Assembly (NCBI GenBank): GCA_018058125.1
Contig: JAGPCH010000124.1
Span: 1-5,698 of the forward strand
Length of the DNA stretch: 5,698 nt
Source of the DNA: Ignavibacteria bacterium
Lineage (GTDB): Bacteria > Bacteroidota > Ignavibacteria > Tepidaquicellales > Tepidaquicellaceae
Reading direction: 5' to 3'
This document shows, piece after piece, positions 1 to 5,615 of the stretch. How positions within the stretch are numbered: the stretch's first letter is position 1; every line of letters starts with the position of its first letter. A model generated the notes under the pieces. The model was not told the DNA's origin. It saw only the letters and a program-made list of their open reading frames with translations, and did no database searches. Made by a program: the position numbers and the translations under genes.

Positions 1-982
1 CCTGAATCATATACTCGATGATCCTTTTATCCGGATTAAAATCCGAAATTGACGAAAGTCCGAGTCTGTCTATAACAAGCATTATCTTTTGTCTTTCATC
101 CAGTATGAAAAGATTTTCCTTTTCAATATAATATTCCGCAGCCATAAGCATTGCTTCAAGCGGGATTAGTCCAATCAGTTCACTGCCGCAGACAGCAAGA
201 TTCATTTCCCGTGCGTCTGCTTTACATTCTTCGAAAGCGATATGCGGAGGTGTGACTTTATAATTATCAAGATTCATCGAAACCTGCGCCATGTTATATT
301 CATCGACATACCACCCGATGCCTTTCACTTCTTTCAGACGGCCGGGCTGATCAGGCCCCCTTCCCTGTTCGCGGACATTCAATGCTATCTTGTGCGACTG
401 CTCTTTGGTTCCGAGTATGTTCACATTGTAAGCAACAAGAAAGAATCTCGAACCTGTGACAGTTGCGCCGGACTTTTCTATGAATTCCTGCGGACCGAAA
501 TCAGGTTTCCATTCCGGTTTATAAATTTTATTCTTAATTCCTTCATATTCACCCGAACGGATTTGCTTCAGCATTTTTCTGTCAGGATTCGTTGAAGCTT
601 CTTCATATAAATAAACCGGAACCCCAAGCTCCTCACCAACTCTCTTCCCGTATTGCTTTGCGCACTCTACACACTCTTCTGTCGTCACATTTGCAACCGG
701 TACAAACGGCACAACGTCCACAGCTCCCATTCTCGGATGCTCGCCGGAATGTTTGGACATGTCTATGAGTTCATAGGCAGTCTTGGAAAACTGAAATGCA
801 GCTTCGACCACTGCTTCAGGATCACCTACAAATGTAAACACGGTCCTGTTGGTGGACTTCCCCGGATCCACATCCAGTAAGGTCACGCCGCTGATTTTCC
901 TCACAGCATCCGCGCAGGCGTTAATTATTTTTTCATCTCTTCCTTCAGAGATATTAGGGACACATTCTACTATTTTTTTCAT
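1..982 (-). CDS. ftcD: Glutamate formimidoyltransferase (FtcD), N-terminal part, cut by left edge
   Basis: Partial gene: 327 codons read without a stop from an ATG at 982-980 to the window edge. The protein transfers the formimino group from N-formimino-L-glutamate to tetrahydrofolate, a cytosolic step linking histidine breakdown to the folate pool. The start MKKIVECVPNISEGRD matches the FTCD N-terminus. GEHPRMGAVDV places His82 at the catalytic histidine position known from porcine FTCD. The second half carries further family blocks (NILGTKEQSHKIALNVREQG, KGIGWYVDEYNMAQVS, LIGLIPLEAMLMAAEYY, EKENLFILDE). The visible part ends at RIIEYMIQ, about where the formiminotransferase domain ends in FTCD. 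A stand-alone enzyme would therefore stop within a few codons, whereas a bifunctional one would continue into the roughly 200-residue cyclodeaminase domain; the window cannot decide. The gene starts 9 bases after the methyltransferase stop, with no clear Shine-Dalgarno sequence, so it is probably co-transcribed. Confidence 0.96.
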   Translation of the reverse strand, partial: MKKIVECVPNISEGRDEKIINACADAVRKISGVTLLDVDPGKSTNRTVFTFVGDPEAVVEAAFQFSKTAYELIDMSKHSGEHPRMGAVDVVPFVPVANVTTEECVECAKQYGKRVGEELGVPVYLYEEASTNPDRKMLKQIRSGEYEGIKNKIYKPEWKPDFGPQEFIEKSGATVTGSRFFLVAYNVNILGTKEQSHKIALNVREQGRGPDQPGRLKEVKGIGWYVDEYNMAQVSMNLDNYKVTPPHIAFEECKADAREMNLAVCGSELIGLIPLEAMLMAAEYYIEKENLFILDERQKIMLVIDRLGLSSISDFNPDKRIIEYMIQ

Positions 983-991
983 ATGTGAATT

Positions 992-1726
992 TTAATATTG
1001 TTTTTTTCTGCAGATAAAGAAAACCCTGCCGCTGTTTTCTTTTACCGATTTTCCGGTATCATCTTCAATTTTTAAAACATTAAAATATTTTTCAAGCTCA
1101 TTTTTGATTTTAAATATCTCAAATGAAGATTCCTTTATATCAGCTTCTGTAAGTTTGTAATTATTTAATCTCACCTGTTCAAATATTTTCAAATTCCAGT
1201 TGAAAGTGTTTTTCCCGGTTTTATTAATATTTATTATCAGATTATTTTTTCCGAATTCATGTACGATCGGAGAAATGGTAGTAAAGTAATCAAGCTTAAA
1301 CATCGTATTGATATCAAAGACAAACACTCCGTGCGGATTCAGATGTTCTGAAGTATTTTTGAATATTTTTTTCCAGTCGGAGAATAAAGTGATATGATTT
1401 ATTGTATCATAAAGGCAGAGTATGAGATCAAACTTACGGTTAAATTTAAACTCCCTTATATCTTTCACTTTCAGTTCAGCTCCGGGTATCTTCTTCTTTG
1501 CGATCTTTATCATTTCAGATGAGATATCAATACCCGTAATATCAATTTTAGTATCGAAAGCTTTAAGATTTTCACCCGTCCCGCAGCCTAATTCGAGGAC
1601 CGATTTAATTTCATTTTTACCTATGTACTTTCTTACAATTTTAAATAAATATTCACCTGTTTCAAATCCGGCACCGATTACCGTATCATAATATTTTGCA
1701 ATTAAGTTATAGTCGGCTTTATTCAA
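992..1726 (-). CDS. Class I SAM-dependent methyltransferase, substrate unknown (YqeM-like)
   Basis: A 244-residue soluble protein with the Rossmann-fold methyltransferase motifs in order: N-terminal DYNLIAKYYD (5-14), motif I VLELGCGTGE (43-52) for SAM binding, the acidic ribose-binding position in TGIDIS (Asp67), VKDI with Asp89 near the adenine, FDLILCLYDTINHI (99-112), and LNPHGVFVFDIN (129-140). The overall pattern resembles the YqeM-type/Methyltransf_25 small-molecule methyltransferases; the acceptor cannot be read from sequence. The start is TTG at 1726-1724. No in-frame ATG occurs until codon 72, which is past motif I, and an in-frame stop lies two codons upstream, so TTG is the only sensible start. 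The upstream stop is that of the HAD gene, only 3 bases away and in the same frame. No strong Shine-Dalgarno sequence is visible, which suggests translation coupled to the HAD gene. Confidence 0.9.
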   Translation of the reverse strand: MNKADYNLIAKYYDTVIGAGFETGEYLFKIVRKYIGKNEIKSVLELGCGTGENLKAFDTKIDITGIDISSEMIKIAKKKIPGAELKVKDIREFKFNRKFDLILCLYDTINHITLFSDWKKIFKNTSEHLNPHGVFVFDINTMFKLDYFTTISPIVHEFGKNNLIININKTGKNTFNWNLKIFEQVRLNNYKLTEADIKESSFEIFKIKNELEKYFNVLKIEDDTGKSVKENSGRVFFICRKKQY

Positions 1727-1729
1727 TGG

Positions 1730-2602
1730 CTATTTCTTTTTAGAATTAATTGTTTCATAAAACATTTTCAGGAATTCGGCAACTCCTCCATCATCATTTG
1801 ATTTATCCGTTACAAAATCAGCCATCGTTTTAAGTTCATCCACAGCATTTTCCAGAGCGATATTTGTTCCACCGAACTGGAACAGATCCCGGTCATTATA
1901 CCAGTCTCCGAAAACCATCACTTCTTCCTTACTGATATTTAGATATTTGGTAAGCATTTTAAGCCCGGTTCTTTTACTGACACCTTTTCTCAAGATCTCA
2001 ATATTGAAAACTCCCTGAAAAGTCTGTGAGCGGTAATATTTAACTTTGAGAAACAATCCAAACGGCGGCTGCATTTTACTCTGAATATGTTTCATTACAC
2101 TTCTGTCATTTCCTGACATAATGATCTCGAGTACATTATTCATATGGTCATCATACGATTTTACCAGTGTGTAAGTAGTCCCGAGTCTTGTCATAAAGTC
2201 CTTTATTACTGAATTATCTTCAGTATAAATTATTTCATCGTTATAGCAAAGAGCAACTTTTACATAATATGTCTCGGCAAATTTAAGAGCTTTTTTTACA
2301 TACTTCTCATCTATGATAGATTTATTCAGGACAACTTTACCTTTTACATCCTGAATGAGCGTGCCGTTCAATGATATAAGTGGAATTTTAATATCCAGCT
2401 CTTTTGCAAGAGGGACTATAGATGAATGAACTCTCTGTGAAGCAAGAGAAAAGAGAATGTTTTTTTCCTGAAGTTTTTTGACTATCTGAACCGTATGAGG
2501 GCTTAAATTACCATCATTATCAACCAATGTTCCGTCAATATCTGATACAATTAATTTTATTCTTCTGAATCTGTTCTTTAATTCACTTAATGATAAACTC
2601 AA
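1730..2602 (-). CDS. Cof-type HAD-IIB family phosphatase
   Basis: A 290-residue cytosolic haloacid dehalogenase-superfamily hydrolase, the usual length for Cof/YbiV-type phosphatases of sugar phosphates or cofactor phosphates. Motif I is DIDGTLVD, with nucleophile Asp21 and acid/base Asp23. Motif II is SLASQR, with Ser55 where many relatives have ATGR or ASGR. The C2B cap lies about residues 85-195. Motif III Lys210 is in RKGVSKRTGLKML. Motif IV is GDWYNDRDL, with Asp233 and Asp237 for Mg2+. All catalytic residues are present, so it should be active. The substrate is unknown and cannot be inferred from the cap. The start is TTG at 2602-2600: no ATG occurs in frame between the upstream stop and codon 137, and an AGAGGA ribosome site sits 9 bases upstream. 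It is the first gene of the HAD, methyltransferase, ftcD cluster. Confidence 0.92.
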   Translation of the reverse strand: MSLSLSELKNRFRRIKLIVSDIDGTLVDNDGNLSPHTVQIVKKLQEKNILFSLASQRVHSSIVPLAKELDIKIPLISLNGTLIQDVKGKVVLNKSIIDEKYVKKALKFAETYYVKVALCYNDEIIYTEDNSVIKDFMTRLGTTYTLVKSYDDHMNNVLEIIMSGNDRSVMKHIQSKMQPPFGLFLKVKYYRSQTFQGVFNIEILRKGVSKRTGLKMLTKYLNISKEEVMVFGDWYNDRDLFQFGGTNIALENAVDELKTMADFVTDKSNDDGGVAEFLKMFYETINSKKK

Positions 2603-2813
2603 TTCTGATTTTCCTCTTTTATAAAAGTTAAATTTACTACACCGTAACCGTATTGGGAAAAATTAGGATGATTAATTGTCTGCTGTTAATTTTTTTCAAT
2701 AATACTCAGAATAAGAAAAAGTTTCAAAGTAATTATAAATAAAAAATTGTATCCTGATTAATTTCATACATAAATTATCTCGTTATATTTGTATCCGGTC
2801 TGAAGTATGACTA
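2603..2813. other. 211-base AT-rich gap between preA and the HAD gene
   Basis: No open frame with coding character is seen on either strand. On the minus strand it must hold the end of the preA transcript and probably the promoter of the HAD, methyltransferase, ftcD cluster. I see no convincing hairpin-plus-T terminator and no strong promoter match. A short tandem ACCGTA ACCGTA occurs at 2641-2652 (plus-strand reading), too short to interpret. Confidence 0.6.
2612..2617 (-). promoter_or_regulatory. Ribosome binding site of the HAD gene, supports a TTG start
   Basis: The minus strand reads AGAGGA followed by 9 bases and then TTG. The position and purine content fit a Shine-Dalgarno element and decide the start codon, since no ATG is available before the first catalytic motif. 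Confidence 0.6.
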
Positions 2814-4136
2814 TTATTTTTTTAAAGCCGAAGCAGGTTCCGGTACCCGGTGATGCAGACCTCCTGCAAGTTTGTCATTAAAAGTAGTCGGAATGTTTCC
2901 TTTTTCTGTTCTGTCTTTCCATGTTTCATAAATTTTACCGTCATCTTTTCTTATCATATCTATGCATCCTTCTACAGGACAGACCAGCGAACAAAGATTA
3001 CATCCGACACAATTTTCTTCGATAATGTAAGGGACTCTTGTTCCGTTTTCCGAAAGCCCGATCGCCTGATGAGCACCGTCCTCACAGGCAATGTAACAAA
3101 GCTGACAGCCGATACATTTTTCTTTATGGATCTCAGCAATGATCTTATAATCAAGATTAAGATTCTCCCATGTCATAACGTTTGGCAGGGCTTTGCCGGT
3201 CATTTCATCGATATTATTAAAACCTTTATCTCTCATATAGCTTTCAAACCCGGGAATTATTTCGCGGATTATCCCGAATCCGTAATGCATTACTGCCGTG
3301 CATATCTGTACAGTTCCGGCGCCAAGTAGCATGAATTCCACTGCATCTCTCCAGTTTTCAATGCCGCCGATACCTGAGATAGGAAGATTTATCTCCGGGT
3401 CCTGCGCACAGTTCTTTACCATATTCATTGCAATCGGCTTGACTGCAGGTCCGCAGTAGCCGCCGTTTGTACTTTTACCATCGACAATGGGATAAGGCAC
3501 AAAGTTATCTATATCAACACCAACAATACTCTGAATAGTATTTATAAGTGAAACAGCATCAGCGCCGCCTTCTTTAGCTGCCCTGCCCGGCTCGGTGATA
3601 TCAGAAATGTTAGGCGTAAGTTTTACGATCACGGGTGTCTTCGCAACTTCCATAACCCACGCAACAATTGTTTTCAGCACTTCAGGTTCCTGTCCGACAG
3701 CCGAACCCATTCCTCTTTCACACATGCCATGAGGACATCCGAAGTTCAGTTCGAGTCCGTCAGCTCCAGCATTCTCCGCATCCTTTACGATCTGATGCCA
3801 TTCTTTTCTCGACTCTACCATAAGCGAAACGATTACGGCATGATCGGGAAAATATTTTTTTACTTCTTCAATTTCTTTTAGATTATCTTTGAGAGGTCTG
3901 TCTGTTATCAGCTCAATGTTATTGAATCCTACCATACGACTGTCTCTGTAATTAACGCTTCCGTATCTGCTCGAAACATTAATTACCGGTATTCCGAGAG
4001 TCTTCCAAACCGCACCGCCCCACCCCGCATCAAAGGCTTTCATTATCTGATAACCTGAATTGGTCGGAGGGGCGGAAGCCAGCCAGAAAGGATTCGGAGC
4101 TTTAATTCCTGCAAAGTTTACTGAAAGATCAGGCAT
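2814..4136 (-). CDS. preA: NAD-dependent dihydropyrimidine dehydrogenase, subunit PreA
   Basis: A 440-residue cytosolic flavo-iron-sulfur subunit that, with PreT, interconverts uracil or thymine and their 5,6-dihydro forms, the first step of reductive pyrimidine breakdown. Residues 1-310 form the dihydroorotate dehydrogenase-like FMN barrel: NPFWLASAPPT (15-25), WKT with Lys45, VKLTPN with Lys172, INT with Asn199, SGIGGI (254-259). The active-site loop reads NFGCPHGMCERGMGSAVGQ, with Cys134 matching the catalytic Cys671 of pig DPD and His136 beside it. Two 4Fe-4S sites follow: Cys341, 344, 347, 351 (CIGCQLCYIAC) and Cys376, 379, 382, 386 (CVGCNLCSLVCP). The protein is about 30 residues longer than E. 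coli PreA at the C-terminus, with no recognisable domain there. The ATG has a strong AAGGAG site 8 bases upstream. PreT is not adjacent in this window, so the electron-input subunit must be beyond it or replaced. Confidence 0.95.
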   Translation of the reverse strand: MPDLSVNFAGIKAPNPFWLASAPPTNSGYQIMKAFDAGWGGAVWKTLGIPVINVSSRYGSVNYRDSRMVGFNNIELITDRPLKDNLKEIEEVKKYFPDHAVIVSLMVESRKEWHQIVKDAENAGADGLELNFGCPHGMCERGMGSAVGQEPEVLKTIVAWVMEVAKTPVIVKLTPNISDITEPGRAAKEGGADAVSLINTIQSIVGVDIDNFVPYPIVDGKSTNGGYCGPAVKPIAMNMVKNCAQDPEINLPISGIGGIENWRDAVEFMLLGAGTVQICTAVMHYGFGIIREIIPGFESYMRDKGFNNIDEMTGKALPNVMTWENLNLDYKIIAEIHKEKCIGCQLCYIACEDGAHQAIGLSENGTRVPYIIEENCVGCNLCSLVCPVEGCIDMIRKDDGKIYETWKDRTEKGNIPTTFNDKLAGGLHHRVPEPASALKK

Positions 4137-4144
4137 AGGTTTTT

Positions 4145-4150
4145 CTCCTT
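4145..4150 (-). promoter_or_regulatory. Strong Shine-Dalgarno of preA
   Basis: The minus strand reads AAGGAG, 8 bases before the ATG at 4136-4134. It is the best ribosome site in the window and confirms the preA start. By contrast, the ftcD, methyltransferase and plus-strand genes have no clear site. Confidence 0.8.
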
Positions 4151-4219
4151 ATGGATATAGATTTTAAAAGCATTAAATTAACTATAATAATCTTCTTACT
4201 CAATACCACGCTGATCTCA

Positions 4220-4232
4220 ATTATAAATTATA
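4220..4232 (-). promoter_or_regulatory. preA: Possible -10 boxes for preA (two TATAAT, 7 bases apart)
   Basis: The minus strand carries TATAAT at 4232-4227 and again at 4225-4220, about 85-95 bases before the preA ATG. No good TTGACA-like -35 is seen about 17 bases upstream, and the surroundings are almost pure A/T, so this is only a candidate. Confidence 0.25.
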
Positions 4233-4245
4233 AATTTTAAATTTA
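4231..4245. repeat. Perfect 7+1+7 AT inverted repeat near the preA promoter
   Basis: TAAATTT-T-AAATTTA, a perfect palindrome around a single T. It shares an 11-base core (AAATTTTAAAT) with the palindrome over the start of the divergent gene. It could be an operator or a chance product of A/T composition. Confidence 0.4.
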
Positions 4246-4379
4246 ATAATTTTAATTTGCTTTATATTTCAGAATTTGGCTAATCGATAATTTTCCGGCA
4301 TATTTGATGAATTATTATTTAAAACAATTCGGATTTTACTTAACAATTAAATTTCCTATTTATTATCAATCAACTCTGT

Positions 4380-4387
4380 TATTTTTG
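4380..4387 (+). promoter_or_regulatory. Possible Bacteroidota-type -7 element for the plus-strand gene
   Basis: TATTTTTG fits the TAnnTTTG consensus known for Bacteroidota primary-sigma promoters exactly and would give a leader of about 80 bases. No clear TTTG -33 element lies about 20 bases upstream. In such AT-rich DNA a chance match is quite possible. Confidence 0.3.
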
Positions 4388-4414
4388 AAAACTAAAGATC
4401 AATGGTGTAAATTG

Positions 4415-4442
4415 TTTTTTTTTACAGGAACCATTTTTTTTT
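4415..4442 (+). repeat. Two nine-T runs in the leader of the plus-strand gene
   Basis: T9 at 4415-4423 and T9 at 4434-4442, separated by ACAGGAACCA, lie 34-61 bases before the start codon. Such runs may bend DNA or slip during replication. There is no hairpin in front of them, so they are not terminators for the plus strand. Confidence 0.75.
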
Positions 4443-4462
4443 ATTTCAGTTACACAGTAAGA

Positions 4463-4477
4463 ATTTAAATTTTAAAT
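4463..4477. repeat. Perfect 7+1+7 AT inverted repeat overlapping a start codon
   Basis: ATTTAAA-T-TTTAAAT, with the last two bases being the A and T of the ATG at 4476-4478. It occupies the place where a ribosome site would be. It may be a regulator site or an unstructured A/T-rich translation enhancer; composition alone could also explain it. Confidence 0.4.
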
Positions 4478-5525
4478 GAAACATATATTAAGAGTTTTCC
4501 TTCCTCTCATCGCAATTTTTGTTTTCGTAAACCTCTATTTTGAACACCCCGACGGGATACAGCCAATAAGTAATTATCCGATCTGGATGCAGGAAAGCTA
4601 TGGAGGACGACACACAAATCAAACTTCCGGTCTGACTTTTATCGGAGAAAAAGACGGAAAGAAAATATTTCTGGGAGTTGATGATATAGGTAAGATCAAT
4701 AAACTAACCATTGACGAAAGACTGAATCCACCTACAATGGAAATTTTTGAGATACCGTATTCCAAAGAGATCAATGATCTTCTGTACAAATTCAAAAAAA
4801 AGGACATGGAAGATATATTTTATGATAAAAAGAATGACAGATTATTTCTGACTCTCGAAGGTCATGAATACAGTTCACTTGATCCGGAAATATACAAACA
4901 GAAAGAAGGGATTTACGAACTCACATTCAACAATGACATTTTTACTCTCGATTCCATACTGACAATGAACAGACTTAAACTCCCCAAAGAAATTTATGAA
5001 CATACCTTTGATAATATTGGCTTTGAAGGGCTTGCAGTCACAGATAATTATTTCTTTCTCGGACTGGAAAATTATCAGGAAGAAGGAAAAGGATTTACCG
5101 ACAGCACTCTCTTATATGTTCTTGACAGAAAAACAGATGAAGTTGTAAAAATTAGTACGTCTGATCTGAAGATAAGCACCATCACAGCTCTTTTTGCCAT
5201 TGATGATCATAATATCTACGGAATTGACCGAAACAGAAAAAGCATGTTCTATATAAAATTCAATGATGACTTTACGGTGGAAGAAAGTGACACTCGCGTA
5301 ATGGCTTTGCCAATACCCGGTCATATGGATATTGACGGAGTGCTAGGCATAGCCCCGGAGTCAATAACATTTGATGAAAATGGAGATATTTATGTAGCTA
5401 CAGACCCGTGGCTGGATTTTTATAAACCCGATCTTGCCGGCAGAAAAAAACTATCAAAAGAAGAACTGAATAATTTTTTTGAAGGCGTTCCGATATTGTA
5501 TAAATTTGGAAATGTTTTTAAATGA
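4476..5525 (+). CDS. Uncharacterised exported or membrane-anchored beta-propeller-like protein
   Basis: A 349-residue protein I cannot assign firmly. Residues 2-22 (basic KHILR then a hydrophobic stretch to Tyr21) form a signal peptide or single membrane anchor. No lipobox cysteine or obvious signal peptidase site is visible, so the mature part probably sits in the periplasm or outside the membrane. The rest consists of repeated beta-strand blocks of about 50-70 residues with glycine/aspartate turns: SGLTFIGEKDGKKIFLGVDD (51-70), MEDIFYDKKNDRLFLTLEG (111-129), GFEGLAVTDNYFFLGLEN (182-199), ITALFAIDDHNIYGIDRN (236-253), APESITFDENGDIYVATDPW (293-312). The EGLA and PESI blocks resemble those of phytase-like/esterase-like, SdiA-regulated and SMP-30-type propellers; this family match is by eye. 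The ATG is preceded by A/T-rich sequence without a Shine-Dalgarno site. Its TGA stop is shared with the first unit of a heptamer tract, so the C-terminus may have been altered by repeat growth. Confidence 0.85.
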   Translation: MKHILRVFLPLIAIFVFVNLYFEHPDGIQPISNYPIWMQESYGGRHTNQTSGLTFIGEKDGKKIFLGVDDIGKINKLTIDERLNPPTMEIFEIPYSKEINDLLYKFKKKDMEDIFYDKKNDRLFLTLEGHEYSSLDPEIYKQKEGIYELTFNNDIFTLDSILTMNRLKLPKEIYEHTFDNIGFEGLAVTDNYFFLGLENYQEEGKGFTDSTLLYVLDRKTDEVVKISTSDLKISTITALFAIDDHNIYGIDRNRKSMFYIKFNDDFTVEESDTRVMALPIPGHMDIDGVLGIAPESITFDENGDIYVATDPWLDFYKPDLAGRKKLSKEELNNFFEGVPILYKFGNVFK

Positions 5526-5579
5526 TTTTGGATTTTGGAATTTCGGATTGGGGATTTTTGATCTTAGATCTTTGATTTG
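5524..5579 (+). repeat. Degenerate heptamer tract, eight GATTTTG-like units
   Basis: Read in steps of seven from 5524 the units are GATTTTG, GATTTTG, GAATTTC, GGATTGG, GGATTTT, TGATCTT, AGATCTT, TGATTTG. The GA(T/A)T core stays in seven-base register apart from a one-base shift at the fourth unit. The tract starts with the G of the TGA stop at 5523-5525. It looks like an old, diverged tandem array rather than a terminator. Confidence 0.75.
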
Positions 5580-5615
5580 TGTTATTTTATTCTGGAAAAA
5601 TTTAAAAAATATTCA

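Larger units (their letters stand above)
4137..4475. other. 339-base divergent intergenic region between preA and the plus-strand gene
   Basis: No coding frame is supported. The region is extremely AT-rich and must contain the promoters of both divergent genes. It holds the preA ribosome site, two overlapping TATAAT-like boxes facing preA, a Bacteroidota-type TAnnTTTG match facing the plus-strand gene, two nine-T runs, and two perfect 7+1+7 AT palindromes, one near each gene. None of the promoter calls is strong, because base composition alone makes such matches likely. Confidence 0.7.

Noticed and set aside
242..880. Two plus-strand open frames (242-595, 653-880) opposite ftcD
   Set aside because: They lie antisense to a clearly conserved coding region and show no protein-family character.
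1422..1691. 89-codon plus-strand frame opposite the methyltransferase
   Set aside because: It is antisense to conserved methyltransferase motifs; its hydrophobic look comes from the complement of lysine- and glutamate-rich codons.
2747..2796. Direct repeat TTGTATCC at 2747-2754 and 2789-2796 (42 bases apart) as a regulator site
   Set aside because: One 8-base match within about 210 A/T-rich bases is expected often by chance, and nothing else supports it.
2850..3329. 159-codon plus-strand frame opposite preA, and a 60-codon minus-strand frame at 2972-3154
   Set aside because: Both are shadows of preA in other frames; the cysteine-rich and repetitive features come from the iron-sulfur cluster codons.
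4415..4430. Polypyrimidine tract plus ACAGG resembling a splice acceptor
   Set aside because: All genes here are uninterrupted bacterial-type genes with Shine-Dalgarno sites or short spacings; the resemblance is accidental.
5559..5572. GATCT-T-AGATC small inverted repeat as a terminator
   Set aside because: The stem is only five A/T-rich pairs with no following T run, and it arises from two adjacent heptamer units.
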